Assembly (NCBI GenBank): GCA_018398585.1
Contig: JAGTTD010000015.1
Span: 5,213,001-5,277,000 of the forward strand
Direction: 5' to 3'
Source of the DNA: Simmondsia chinensis
Lineage: Eukaryota; Streptophyta; Magnoliopsida; Caryophyllales; Simmondsiaceae
Length of the DNA: 64,000 bases
Part shown: positions 1-9,955 of the stretch, piece after piece
Layout of the letters: every line of letters starts with the position of its first letter
Numbering within the stretch: the first letter of the stretch is position 1
Notes under the pieces: model-generated
The model's input: the letters and a program-made list of their open reading frames with translations, nothing else
Told to the model about the DNA's origin: nothing
Databases searched by the model: none
Program-made: the position numbers and the translations under genes

Positions 1-422
1 CACGGGTGGTATGTCTGTGTACATTTTTTGTTTAATTGTGAAAATGTGCATTAACCAAAATAAATGTTATGTAAGTTGTACAAAATTTGCACTGTAGTAA
101 GTATGCAACCCCTTTTACAAAAGATAGGAAACATGAAGCAAAATTAGCTTATTGTCATGTTTGCCTTCAATGCTGCGTCCCGTCAATTTTTTTCGGTCCC
201 TGAAAGTATGTTGTTATTAGATCGTAGCATTTCCCTTTAAATTAGTAAAGCATGGTTTGTTACTTACCTCGATATTTAGTGCGTTTGTGTTATTTATTCT
301 GTTATTTGTTAAGTATTTTGGCTATCTGCTGAATATTGTCATTGTCATTTTAGTTCTCTATTGATCCTGAGCAACAACCTTGATATGTAAAATGTTGTGC
401 AAAATACAAATTTAATATATTG
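1..422. other. AT-rich intergenic sequence, no gene seen
   Basis: No ORF, RNA gene or terminal-repeat structure was recognised here on either strand. The sequence is AT-rich and leads into the tandem duplication that follows. Confidence 0.4.
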
Positions 423-873
423 ATGAAAAGGCTTATTTTGGGCCCAAATTAGAGAACGACGCATCTCAAATTGAGACAATCTTACCTTGAGGAAAATGTC
501 ATTAACAATGAGTTTGAAAATATTATGTTCTCAAATTCTAATTACTTATTTTAGTTAATATTAGATTTCTTAGAAATCAACAGCTAAATATCATTAACAG
601 TTAGTTTGAGATTATATTTTAAAACTCTAATTCATGAGAAGGCTTTTGGGCCTAAATTGGAGAACAACACATCTCAAATTGGTAAAAATCTTACCTTCAG
701 GAAAATGTCATTAAAAGTTAGTTTGAAAATATTATGTTCTCAAATTTTAATTGCTGATTTTAATTAATATTAGATTTCTTAGATATCAACAATTAAATAT
801 TTTTTTTTTGGTAAGTGCAATTAAATGTCATTAATAGTTAGTTTGAAAAGATTATGCTCTCAAACTCTATTTC
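423..873. repeat. Tandem duplication, two diverged units of about 211 and 240 bp
   Basis: Two head-to-tail copies start at 423 and 634. Both run through the same ordered landmarks: ATGARAAGGCTT, a GGGCC block, GAGAACRACRCATCTC, AGGAAAATGTCATTAA, AAATATTATGTTCTCAAATT and TTAGATTTCTTAGA. Unit 2 is longer because of a short insertion with a T10 run near 800 that is flanked by AATTAAAT on both sides. A third, partial start appears at 874. No coding potential was recognised, so this is a local segmental duplication of non-coding DNA. Confidence 0.75.
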
Positions 874-985
874 ATGAGACCACTTATTTTGGCTTTTAGT
901 GGGTTGTGGGGTTAAGATTTATGAGAAGCCTTATTTTGAGATTTGGTAGGTTGTGGAAATGGGAAACTTTGCTATAATATAAGTA

Positions 986-988
<3 letters not shown>

Positions 989-1033
<45 letters not shown>
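989..1033. repeat. (TA)n microsatellite
   Basis: An uninterrupted TA dinucleotide tract of about 45 bp. A second, interrupted TA tract lies at 1903-1940, at the right edge of the palindromic MITE. Confidence 0.95.
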
Positions 1034-1038
<5 letters not shown>

Positions 1039-1629
1039 TAATAAGATATTTAAATAATAAATTATTAAATCTTAAGATATCTGAGTGATAATTTTACTTA
1101 TAATTAATTGAATTTAAGAAAATAGTGGGAAACAAAAAGGTATATAAAAACAAATTAAATTGTTTATGGGTTTCTATTTTAGAAAATGTGAAGTGGCAGA
1201 TTCATTATTGGGCCTCAAATAAGGAGTACTTTCAGTCTGTTGCAGCCCTGAAAAATGATTTCCTTTGACCAACCAATCACATCTCCCTAATATTTTTATA
1301 TCTACATTTATTTATTCTAAGGTTCAAAATTTTTATTTGGATAAATTATATAGCACTATCATAAGGTTTAGTATATTAATCTTTTAGTCTATAAATTTTG
1401 TAAAATATTTTTTGATCTAAAAAGTTATATGTGTTTAATAAGATAGTCCAAACATCTATATAAAAGATGAAAGTCGAGCTTGTTTTACACCTTTGCATAT
1501 TACTATTTGAATTATTTTATTAAATACCTGTTACCTTTTGGAATAAAAAAATTATTTCATAAAATTTGTGTATTAAAAAATTAATACACCAAATCTTAGA
1601 ATACTACATGTGTGTGGGGGGGGGGGGGG
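1034..1629. other. AT-rich intergenic sequence ending in a G tract
   Basis: No gene was seen. The stretch 1320-1500 (runs such as AAATTTTGTAAAATATTTTTTGATC and 'atagtccaaa') resembles the low-complexity repeat seen again near 38.95-39.15 kb. It ends in a run of 14 G at 1617-1630, directly before the MITE. Confidence 0.35.
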
Positions 1630-1904
1630 GTGCTTATGAGAGAGTGAAAGCGTGAAAGGAGCAAATCCTGACCTTTTATTATAATGGACACTCGAGATTT
1701 ATTGAATATTAAAAAAATAATTTACGGTCCATAATCTTTAATGGGGCAGAAAGAAAGAAGGTGTAAGAGAAGAAATTTTTTTTCAACACTCAACAAATCT
1801 TGATCGTAAATTATTTTTTAATGTCCAACAAATCTTGGCCATCTATTACAATGGAGGGCCAGAATTTGCCCCTCTCATGCTCTATCCCTCTCGTAAGAAC
1901 GCTA
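1630..1904. mobile_element. Palindromic MITE, copy 1
   Basis: The two ends are long imperfect inverted repeats of about 90 bp. The left arm reads TGCTTATGAGAGAGTGAAAG. The right arm, reverse-complemented, reads GCGTTCTTACGAGAGGGATA. The arms continue in parallel through 'atggaggGcca' and 'TTGGACATTAAAAAA' type blocks. The centre has GGGGCAGAAAGAAAG and a T8 run, as in copy 2 at 2329-2748. It is flanked by TA-rich DNA on the right and a G run on the left. There is no coding capacity, so this is a non-autonomous foldback or MITE element; the superfamily was not determined. Confidence 0.75.
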
Positions 1905-2045
1905 TATATATATATATATATATATAAATATATATATATAATACTGTTATGATCATATATTTGAGTCATGTCAATTTTTATGGAAAAATTTCGTCAAACA
2001 AAGATAAAAGTTCGCCAGATTTCTATGGAAGACACTTATTCGTCA

Positions 2046-2150
2046 AACAGTTTCTCTTCAAGTTAACACCCTAAAGGGAGAAGGCTGCGTACATTCACCC
2101 CCCCAGACCTTGCATAAGCGGGAGCCCTTGAGGCACTGGGTATGTTCCTT
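2046..2150 (+). mobile_element. 5'-truncated SINE/RTE-tail fragment
   Basis: It contains the shared 3' module of the SINE and RTE family in this window: TTAACACCCT, AAGGGAGAAGGCTGCGTACA, CCCCCCCAGACC, GCGGGAGCCCTTGAGGCACT. It ends in GTATGTTCCTTT, the same tail as the 5S-headed SINEs at 5072 and 9956, so it probably derives from that subfamily. The 5S-like head is missing. No clear target-site duplication was found. Confidence 0.75.
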
Positions 2151-2328
2151 TAAAAAGAATCAAATTTAATTTGAAAATATCTATATATTATGTTCCATAA
2201 TAGCATTTTTCAACGAACATTTGATGAGTTCCGACATTGGGTACTTGATTGATATGATTTTTAAATCTTAATGTACTTAATTGCTAAAATTTTTAAATGC
2301 CAGTCATAACTTGTTATGTATATATATA

Positions 2329-2748
2329 TGGTAGCGTTCTTATGCAAGAGTGAGAGCGTGAGAGAGGCGAATCTTAGCCCTCTATTGTAATGGAGGGCCA
2401 AGATTTATTGGACATTAAAAAAAATAATTTATGATCCATATTCCTTCAGATTGGAGGTCCCCGGAAACAGTCTCCTTTCCGGCCGGAAGGGGTAAGGCTG
2501 CGTACATCACCCCCCAGACCCTGCTTTCTGCGGGAGCCGTGAGGCACTGGGACTGTTGTTGTTGTTGTATTCCTTCATGGGACAGAAAGAAAGAGAAGGT
2601 AAGGGAGGATATTTTTTTTTCAATATTCAACAAATATTAGCAGTAAATTATTATTTTTTAATGTCCAACAAATCTTAATCGACAATTACAATGGAAGGCC
2701 GGGAGTCGCCCCTCTCGCGCTTTTACTCTCTCATAAAAATGACATTCT
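2329..2748. mobile_element. Palindromic MITE, copy 2 (carries a nested insertion)
   Basis: Second copy of the element at 1630-1904. The left arm starts GGTAGCGTTCTTATGCAAGA and runs through GAGAGCGTGAGAG. The right arm, reverse-complemented, reads through TTTTTATGAGAGAGTAAAAG and GCGCGAGAGGGGCGA. The inverted arms are about 95 bp. TA dinucleotide repeats flank both ends. The element is longer than copy 1 because an RTE-tail fragment (2449-2567) sits inside it, bounded by a perfect 10-bp duplication. Confidence 0.8.
2449..2567 (+). mobile_element. RTE LINE/SINE 3'-end insertion with perfect TSD
   Basis: A 119-bp insertion made only of the RTE-type 3' module: GATTGGAGGTCCCCGGAAAC, GGTAAGGCTGCGTACATC, CCCCCCAGACCCTGC, GGCACTGGG and a terminal (GTT)n. 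It is flanked by identical TATTCCTTCA at 2439-2448 and 2568-2577. The copy lacks a 5S head. It is either a very short 5'-truncated LINE or a SINE fragment. It interrupts the MITE, so it inserted later. Confidence 0.88.
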
Positions 2749-2869
2749 ATATATATCAGCCCCAAGTAGCCCAAGCAATCGCTTGGGCCCCTAGAATTTA
2801 GGGGCCCCAAATTTTTCAAATTTTTATAATTTGTTGTATACAAAGGGCCTCATTAAAATTTTTTTCTTG

Positions 2870-3190
2870 AGGCCCGCAAATGGTAGGACAGGTCCTAGCT
2901 CTAGTGTTCGTGTGAGTAGTAGTTTTTGTGTTGTGATTTGTCTTAGGCGTTTCCACATCTTGTTGCCTAGTCATTTGTTTGTGATGGGGATAGAAGTTTC
3001 TAGCTAGTGTATATTCTTTGGGGTTGCTGGCTCCGTTATTTTTTGGTTTTAGCTCTGACTTTTTTTGTTCTTGAAGTCAGGTTTAGAGGCAGTTTACTGC
3101 TTTAAATGTTGTGTCTGTTTGCCTTCAGGTTTCATACTGCTCTTATGCATGATCGGACTTATACTTTTAATTATTAAAAAAAAAAAAACA
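2870..3190 (+). mobile_element. Possible LINE 3' end with poly(A)
   Basis: T/G-rich non-coding sequence ends in 'cttttaattatt' followed by 13 A (3176-3188), as seen at the 3' ends of plant L1 LINEs. No reverse transcriptase coding sequence is visible and no target duplication was found, so the call is weak. Confidence 0.3.
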
Positions 3191-3849
3191 TAAATAGTAT
3201 TTTGGATGATGTAGGAACATGAAATAATTGTGAAAAACTTGGAAGTGGTAAGCGTTCGTGACACAACATGCCGAGATTGACGCTAATTTAATGCTTTTCC
3301 AACCCCAACCAATCCTCTCTTGGATTCTTCCCATTCCACTACTTTTTGTATTATTATTATTATTATTACGTACTCATCTGACTTCTAATAAATAACAATC
3401 ACAAAATTTTATTAAATTACCTTATTTTTAATGTTTTTGTCCTTCCTATTCGGACATTGCCTCGGTAGTAGGAGATAAGTGAGGGGATAGAGTGTTACAT
3501 TATGCCAAAAGATTTGGAGTTCGATTCTTTCCTTGAACTTCTCCCCAAAAAATCCTTAATTTAGATGGCTCCTGTGGTATATGGTCGCCGCATATGGGTC
3601 AGGATTTATACTAATAGTAATATTACTCTTTTTTTAAATAGTGTTATAATCATAATTTTTTTGTTAGTATCGGGACAATTTTAATACAACAAGACCCGAT
3701 AAAACTTTGTTATTACTCTATTCTTAATAAAAATTGTTTTGATAATAACATTAGCCTTTTCATTCGTGTTATTATAGGACCAATTTCTGTCATTATTAGA
3801 GCAATGATAGAACCAATTAAGTTTATAATTGGTTTTCAATGATACAAAT
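3191..3849. other. Intergenic, no gene seen
   Basis: AT-rich sequence with short TAT trinucleotide repeats near 3351. No ORF above background and no terminal repeats were recognised. Confidence 0.4.
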
Positions 3850-5021
3850 TAGGGTTATTTACACCAAAGGTCCCCGTATTTTTCTCATTGTGTCAATTTA
3901 ATCCTTATACTTTTAATTGTGTTGTTTTATTCTCTCTACAATCTACATTGTGTTAATTTAGTTTTTGATCAAATTTAAGTTAAATTATTGGCGTAATTTT
4001 AACGGCTCAATCACATTAGACGTAAGTTCTTGGAATATTGGGGTAGTGTGCTTCAATTTTGAAATCTTGTAAATTTATCTCTATCCCACATAGGAAAAAT
4101 AGTGAAAGAAAGATTAGTTTATATATTCCTTTTTCCTTGTACTTGGTAAAGTTTTGAGGGGACTAGAGTGGGTTTTGTATACCACACGCGCACTCGTCCG
4201 CCCCGCCTCGGTGTGGTGTGGTGCGGATTTTACACTCTGCCATACCCGCCACTTTCCTAATTGTGGCCGAATTTCTTGCCCACAACCTTTAACTGATTCT
4301 AACTTACACATTAAGTATTTTTACCTATAAATACCGTGCTTTGGGGGGTTGTTTAATATACTAGAAAAATATATAGAAGTCGTTCTCTTCTTCTTCCCTC
4401 TGAAATTCTCTCTGTTCTTTCTTTGGTTACTGAGTAAGTTGAGGTGTACTCCAACCCACCACCTTAGAAGACACTCCTGTGTTGGGTGTCATATTAACCC
4501 TGGGAGTCGGAGTGCCTTACGATCCTGTTGTACCGTAGCGGGCGCATAATCGACTTAGGACAATGACGAACTCCACGGTGCAATAACTTCTTTCGATTCA
4601 CTCTTTTCACTCTGAATCTTTTTATTTTAGTTGTTTAATTATCTTGTCTTAAGTCAAGTTGGTGTAATAAGAGGTTTATTGAATTCAGCTTTGTCTTTGT
4701 GTCATTTAAGTTCTATTTGCCCCCATCTCTAGTCTTGGTGTCTCGAATTTGAGAATTTGGTTACTCATTTGCCCATATTTTTCAACATAAGTAACCTACT
4801 ACAAGTTTATTCATTAACTCAACTGAATCCAATTCATGTAACTTTTATTACCAATTTAAAGTACATTTTATTTTAAGGATCAAATTGACATAATATTAAT
4901 TGTACAGAGACTAGATTGACACAACTAAAAGTATACATACTAAATTGCATAATGTGCAAAGTATACAAACTAAATTGAAATAATGGGCAAAGTACAGACA
5001 CATTTGGTGTTAATAACCCTA
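3850..5021. mobile_element. Element with long terminal inverted repeats
   Basis: The left end starts TAGGGTTATTTACACCAAAG. The right end, reverse-complemented, starts TAGGGTTATTAACACCAAAT. The inverted arms remain similar for over 100 bp, through blocks such as GTCAATTTAATCCTTATACT and TTTTAATTGTGTTG. The right arm is longer because the same phrase is repeated inside it. A matching target duplication was not found. A different, LTR-like sequence occupies the centre. A single-ended relic of the same arm is at 9745-9888. Mutator-like and other TIR classes are possible; no transposase is present. Confidence 0.65.
4040..4795 (+). mobile_element. Putative solo LTR inside the TIR element
   Basis: The block has promoter-like and leader-like features typical of copia LTRs: CTATCCCACATAGGAAAAAT near 4082, a TATA-like ACCTATAAATACC at 4323-4335, a pyrimidine-rich leader from 4383, and an end near CATATTTTTCAACA at 4775-4788. 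No second copy exists in the window and no 5-bp duplication could be fixed, so the exact borders are uncertain. Confidence 0.35.
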
Positions 5022-5071
5022 AAAATTATTTTTACAATAATATTTTCCTATTTCATATAATACATACATTA

Positions 5072-5312
5072 CCAAAGAGGGTACCAACACGCCGTCACCA
5101 GATTCCATTAGAACTCCAAAATTAAGCGTGCCTGGGTAAGAGCAGTACTAGGTTGGGTGACCTCCTGGGAAGTCCTCATCCTCAGGTTGGGGCCGCTCCA
5201 AAACAACCTCTCTTTAGGAGTAATACCTTGAAGGGCAAAGGCTGCGTATATCCACCCCCCAGACCCTGCTTAAGCGGGAGCCCTCGGAGCACTGAGTATG
5301 TTGCTTTTATAC
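5072..5312 (+). mobile_element. 5S rRNA-headed SINE, copy 1
   Basis: A 241-bp element flanked by a perfect 13-bp duplication (AATACATACATTA, 5059-5071 and 5313-5325). Residues 5072-5178 resemble plant 5S rRNA, including internal promoter blocks: ATTAAGCGTGCCTGGGTAAG (A box), AGCAGTACTAGG (intermediate element) and GGGTGACCTCCTGGGAAGTC (C box). From 5181 the sequence switches to CTCAGGTTGGGG and then to the module AAAGGCTGCGTATATCCACC, CCCCAGACCCTGC, GCGGGAGCCC. That module matches the 3' end of the RTE LINE at 54905. The tail is GTATGTTGCTTTT. It is not a functional 5S gene: it lacks the 5S 3' end and has no 5S array around it. Confidence 0.92.
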
Positions 5313-5325
5313 AATACATACATTA

Positions 5326-5969
5326 GAAAAAATTTTAAGTTGTGGACATTATTTATATATTATTAAATTCAACTATTAAGACATAATTATGTTTATATTT
5401 ATTTTTTATCAACAAATATTATATAAATTAATGTACACATGATAAGAACTTTTTAGTTTATTTTTATATATTAAAGAATACATAAAAAAAAAGGTCCAAA
5501 AGTTTAACTTTCCGAATTGACTAGTTTGCCGTCCCTTTGCTTTTAGCCTATTTCATTGACTCCCCCTAACGCAACCCTATTAATTGATCCAACCAAAGGA
5601 AAATTTTTTTAGGTATATTAAAATTTAAGTATTTATTATTTATATATTTTAATATTTTAATATATAAAATGTATTATTTTCAAATCTGAAAGTTTTATTA
5701 CTTAGGTATTGTATATTAAAATTTGTCTAATTTTTATCTATGTAGAATATTATTACGATAGGACGTACGAGATATGTCAGTATTTTTAGTAAAACTTCAT
5801 TATATTACAATAAAAATTTATTTGATTCTAATGAAAGTTACCTATATTTTGCTAAAATCACATGTGATATTAGCAAGCTAAAAAAAGCAACAAAAAAAAA
5901 AAAAGAAAAATCTCTTAATCATATTCCAAGCTAGAATTTTCCAACAAAAATCCAATGACATTGAGATAT
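5326..5969. other. AT-rich intergenic, no gene seen
   Basis: Very AT-rich sequence with many TATTTTA-type runs. A poly(A) tract lies at 5889-5909. No gene or terminal repeats were recognised. The GC-rich sequence after 6064 belongs to the hAT transposon. Confidence 0.4.
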
Positions 5970-6063
5970 AGATGCTTGTTGGGAATTTTGACCTGCCCAT
6001 AAGCCATCCTACTTTGACCTCTTTGGTGCTAATGGCTGTCTCGCCAAGATCCCTGCCACCGAG
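5970..6063 (+). pseudogene. Left flank of the hAT insertion, probably copia pol remnant
   Basis: This segment is the host DNA left of the hAT element. Its continuation on the other side (9228-9540) contains a copia-like motif, so both sides were probably one copia fragment before the hAT insertion. On this side alone the coding signal is too weak to identify. Confidence 0.3.
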
Positions 6064-9000
6064 TAGAGGTGGCCACCGGTCCGGGCCGGCCCGAAAACTA
6101 GCCCGGCCCGGCCCGGCTCGGCCCGGACCGAGCCCGGGGTACCCCAGGCCGGGCCTCTGGCCTTTATTTTGGCCCTCAGAGCCCGACCCGGCCCAGGCCC
6201 AACAGACCCTCAACGGCTCTTTACAAAAGAGACGGCTCTTTTGAATAGAGCCGTTGAATGGCTCTTTATTCTAAAAAAAAAATTATATATATTTTTTTAT
6301 AAATACTTAAACCTTCCCAACCCATTTCCTCACCAAATCTTCAATCCTCTCTTCTCTCTCTATACATTCATCATCTCCCATATTCTCTAACTCTGCTAAT
6401 TGCAAAAATTGTGCTCTAAAGTTCGAAGTTCGTAAAGTATTTGGCTGAAGTTCGAATTTCATTGTTCTCTCGTTTGAGTAATTTTAGTATCGCAATTTTA
6501 TTTGATTCGCATTTTTAGTTATTTAATTTGCATTACTACTTGCATTTTATAAATACTAATCACTTATACTAATATGACACACAACTCTTCATCATCCTCT
6601 GGAGCCAGACGTGCTAGTTCTAGCTCTTCTCGGCCACCCAGAATCCCTAAAAGAAGTAGAATTGTCTTACTTGATACTGAAAAATGAGCTTTTATACAAC
6701 CAGACCCAACACCCCCATACACTGATGATAGCATAGATTATGACTTTTCACAACAACAAGATTATCATGAGTCGGGTGGTGGTGGGGTTGGAGACTCACA
6801 AACTGATGAGAAACCCACCCCCACCACCGAAGCCCAGCCTGAAACTAGTACCGGTGTGCTAGTAGGCGTACGACTAGTGGGGTATGGAAGCACTTTACCC
6901 TTAATAAGACAACTAATAAAGCAACTTGTAAATTATGTGACCCACCTAAGGATTTTAGTCATCAACCTGGCAGTGGGACGGGCACATTAACAGACATATA
7001 CTTAGGTGCCACCCCGAGCAATACCCAGAAAAGAGCCCACAACGTCTAGTACAGCAAGTGACTGGTGCACTTGCTAATTTTAGGTTCTCGCAAGAGAGCA
7101 ACCGAAAGGGGCTAGCTAAATATATAATTTTGAGTGAAAGGCCTTTTAATACCGGCGAAGACCCAAATTTCGTCAACTACCTCCAACGAAATGTGAACCC
7201 CGCCATTGTAAGAATTCATCGGAACACCGTAAAGCGGGACGCTTTTACGTCGTACCATGGGATGAAAGCTGGGGTCTTCACACATTTTGTGACGAACACG
7301 AGCTTGTTCTCGTTGACGTCGGACGTATGGACGTCGAAACCCGGCCAACCTTATATGTGCATAACAGCACACTGGACCGATGAATCCTTCATCATCCAAA
7401 AGAGGATAATTCATTTTGGACTTTTAGATTGCCCCCACAATGCCGAGGTAATTACGGGTGTTATTATGTCGGCAGTCCGCGACTGGAGCATAGAGCGACG
7501 TATCTTCAATATTACGTTCGACAATGCTACCAATAACACTGCAGCCGTTACACATTTAGACAAATGAGACCCATGTTAGGTGGGAAGTGTTTCCATATTC
7601 GTTGCATTTGGTACATTTTGCATTTAATGGTAATGGATGGTTTAGATCTTATAAAAGCATCCCTTACCACCTTAAGATCCGTAATAATATCTGTTAAATC
7701 ATCCAACACTAGAAAAAGAAAATTTAAAAATTTATGTAGGTTGCATAACATAGAATATAAATAATTTAAATTAGACTCCCAAACTAGGTGGTCGTCTACG
7801 GTAGAAATGTTAGAGCGCATTTTACCATACAAAGACGTTCTAATGGAATACGCCCAGAAAAATCGTGCAGAATGGAGCGATTACAACCTGGCCGGTATAA
7901 ATTGGGAGACAATAGATCAAATTTGTAACTTTTTTAGCATGTTTAAACAGGCAGCGACATTTTTTCGGGTTGCTACTATCCGACCATGCCTCAAGCAATA
8001 TCAAGATTGCTTGATATTGTCAATTGGATGGTGAGTAATGAATCCAACCCCGTTTTGTTCACATCGATTCAAGCAATGAAAGAAAAATTTGCCAAATATT
8101 ATTCTGAACTACGACTTACATACCGCTTGGCAACTATTTTAGACCCTCGTTGTAAACGCGGGGGTTTCAACTTGTTTTGCCAACATTTTTTCAAGTATTT
8201 GCATCCTACTCTTAATATCGACACTTTCATTGCCGATGTCGGTAACGACTTGCATAGTTTATTTTCTCAATATTCCCGTCAATTAGCGTCCAATAATCCT
8301 AGTACTGCTGCAGTAGGATCTTTCATATCTAGTGGAAGTAGTTCACACACATCATATTCGTGGAAGCTGTTGGAGCAATTTATGCCCACAGTAGCCCCCA
8401 CGTCATGTGATGAGCTAGATTATTATTTGCGGACACCGATGGTCTATATTTTCGGGCTGCTGGCCAACCCGCATTTTGATCTTTTACAATGGTGGAACAC
8501 AAACCAAACCCAGTATCCCGTGCTTTCCACCATGGCACGTGATATACTAAGTTGTCCGGTGTCTTCAGTAGCATCGGAGTGTGCTTTCAGTCTTGGTGGC
8601 AGGTTGCTTGGAACGAAGAGGGCTAAGCTATCGCCGTCAAACTTAGAGATATCCGTGTGCTTGAAGGATTGGCTACTAGCAGAGGCAAGAGATCAACAGA
8701 GAATGAAGCTAGATTCATCGAGCGATGAAGAAGACGACAGCACAACTGATACCTCAAATGATGGCCTAGATACCCCCCAAGGCGTCTGATATCAACACTT
8801 TTGTATGTTAATTATTTACTTTTAAATATTTACGTCAAAAGACGACCGCACCCCCCATATGTCAAACTTTGTGTTTTTTGATAAACAAATTTGTACTTTT
8901 AAATATTAGGCCTCAACTGCGTTGTATTTATACTTGTATTTGTTACGTTATTTATGTACCATTATTTTTTTTATAAGATACTTACCATTACTTATTATAT

Positions 9001-9219
9001 ATTTTATTTTATTACATATATTTAACATTATTTTTTTTGAACATGTATATTTAACATTATTAGTGCACGAAAAAAAATGTATTTGTATCTCATATTATTT
9101 ATCAATGAATTACAATAATTTTAGTATAAAACGACTTTGTATTATTTAAATTCTTTTTTCTGTAAATTTAACAGTGGCTGGCTGGCCGGGCCTGGGAGCC
9201 CGCCCGTTGGCCACCTCTA
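6064..9219 (+). mobile_element. hAT DNA transposon, structurally complete
   Basis: A 3156-bp element with a perfect 8-bp target duplication (CCACCGAG, 6056-6063 and 9220-9227), the hallmark length for hAT elements. The ends are inverted repeats: TAGAGGTGGCCACCGGTC on the left, and TAGAGGTGGCCAACGGGC as the reverse complement of the right. GC-rich subterminal repeats of the GGCCCG type crowd the left 130 bp and recur near the right end; these are probable transposase-binding arrays. It encodes a broken transposase (6574-8789). The intact ends and clean duplication suggest a not very old insertion, but the protein is not functional. Confidence 0.95.
6574..8789 (+). pseudogene. hAT transposase (BED zinc finger + RNase H-like fold + dimerisation domain), broken
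   Basis: The protein would cut and paste hAT elements. I placed the start at ATG 6574, which opens a Ser-rich leader (MTHNSSSSSGARR). A BED-type zinc finger lies at about 6867-7010: GVWKHFTLNK, a CKLC pair, then the two His after a frameshift. The central region (7058-7567) holds LTSDVWTSKPGQPYM and ITFDNATNN, which fit the conserved catalytic region. The C-terminus (7986-8789) has the dimerisation motif YPVLSTMARDILSCPVSSVA with SECAFS. Disablements: in-frame TGA at 6685-6687, frame changes near 6850 and 6990, a stop and frame change at 7564-7569, and another break near 7790-7990. The family is Ac-like hAT; it could only move with a transposase supplied from elsewhere. Confidence 0.9.
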
Positions 9220-9227
9220 CCACCGAG

Positions 9228-9540
9228 CTATGTGTTACTGTCTACTATCACCTCACAATTTACCCCCACATAACTAGCCTCCCGATTTCCATTCTCTTCA
9301 AGCAGCCTGGGCTAAGGTTGTCCTATCCTCGTACTCCTGATCCCTCATGTGTGACCTCAGAATCAGTGTCATAACTTGGCTTAGGATCCTCCTCAAGCAT
9401 TGTCACTTATAACCCTATTGCTCTCTCGCCACAGGCCCAAAACATTCATCCCATGATTACTCGATCTCAGACTGCTTTCTATAAGCCTAGATACCTTCTC
9501 TCTATTTTTGTTGTCGCTTCGTTTCCTCAGCTCACATGTT
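9228..9540 (+). pseudogene. Copia pol remnant right of the hAT insertion
   Basis: Near 9450-9490 one frame reads HPMITRSQTAFYKPR. This resembles the conserved HPM-TRSK-G-KP segment between integrase and reverse transcriptase in Ty1-copia polyproteins. Upstream sequence is low-complexity and Pro/Ser-rich, as is usual for that linker. No other pol domain is present, so this is a small fragment. Confidence 0.6.
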
Positions 9541-9744
9541 ATTCACTGCCTCAATAAGGACTCAAAGTGCAAAGAGGTCACAGAGTGTGTAGTTCAAATT
9601 CTTAAAGTTGTCATTGTAATCAGTCATGACCTAGGTGAGAGATACGGGTGACACGAAGTCATTCCCTAAATACTTGATTCATTATCGCTTTCTATCTAAA
9701 TAAAAAGGTCATGGTAATAAAATGTAAATAACCCAAAATTTTAT
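9541..9744. other. Intergenic, no gene seen
   Basis: Nothing recognisable apart from AT-rich sequence leading into the TIR relic. Confidence 0.3.
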
Positions 9745-9888
9745 TAACAACTTTCCACAAATTTTAATATAAATACAAAAATTGGCATAATATTAATAGT
9801 ACATGGATTATAAATTAACATAATTAAAAGTATAAAATTAAATTAATACAATAAACAAAATAAATAAACTTTGGTATAAATAATCCTT
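9745..9888. repeat. Single-arm relic of the TIR family at 3850-5021
   Basis: It shares, in order, the phrases GGCATAATATTAAT, GTACATGGATTA, TAACATAATTAAAAGTATA and GGTATAAATAAT with the right arm of the 3850-5021 element. No opposite arm is present nearby. It is therefore a one-ended fragment. Confidence 0.6.
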
Positions 9889-9955
9889 TCTTTCTAATAT
9901 TTTAAGTTTGTTTTGGTAAACTTTTTTTTTTTTAGTAAGTGGTGTTTGTGGTTAA

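Noticed and set aside
5072..5180. 5S rRNA gene
   Set aside because: The sequence resembles 5S rRNA, but the 3' end is replaced by a LINE-type tail and the whole unit is bracketed by a 13-bp target duplication. It is a SINE head. The same holds for 9956-10064 and the 11701-11965 copy.
5878..6244. GC-rich ORFs on both strands (Pro/Gly/Arg-rich proteins)
   Set aside because: They lie over the GGCCCG subterminal repeats of the hAT transposon; composition alone keeps the frames open.
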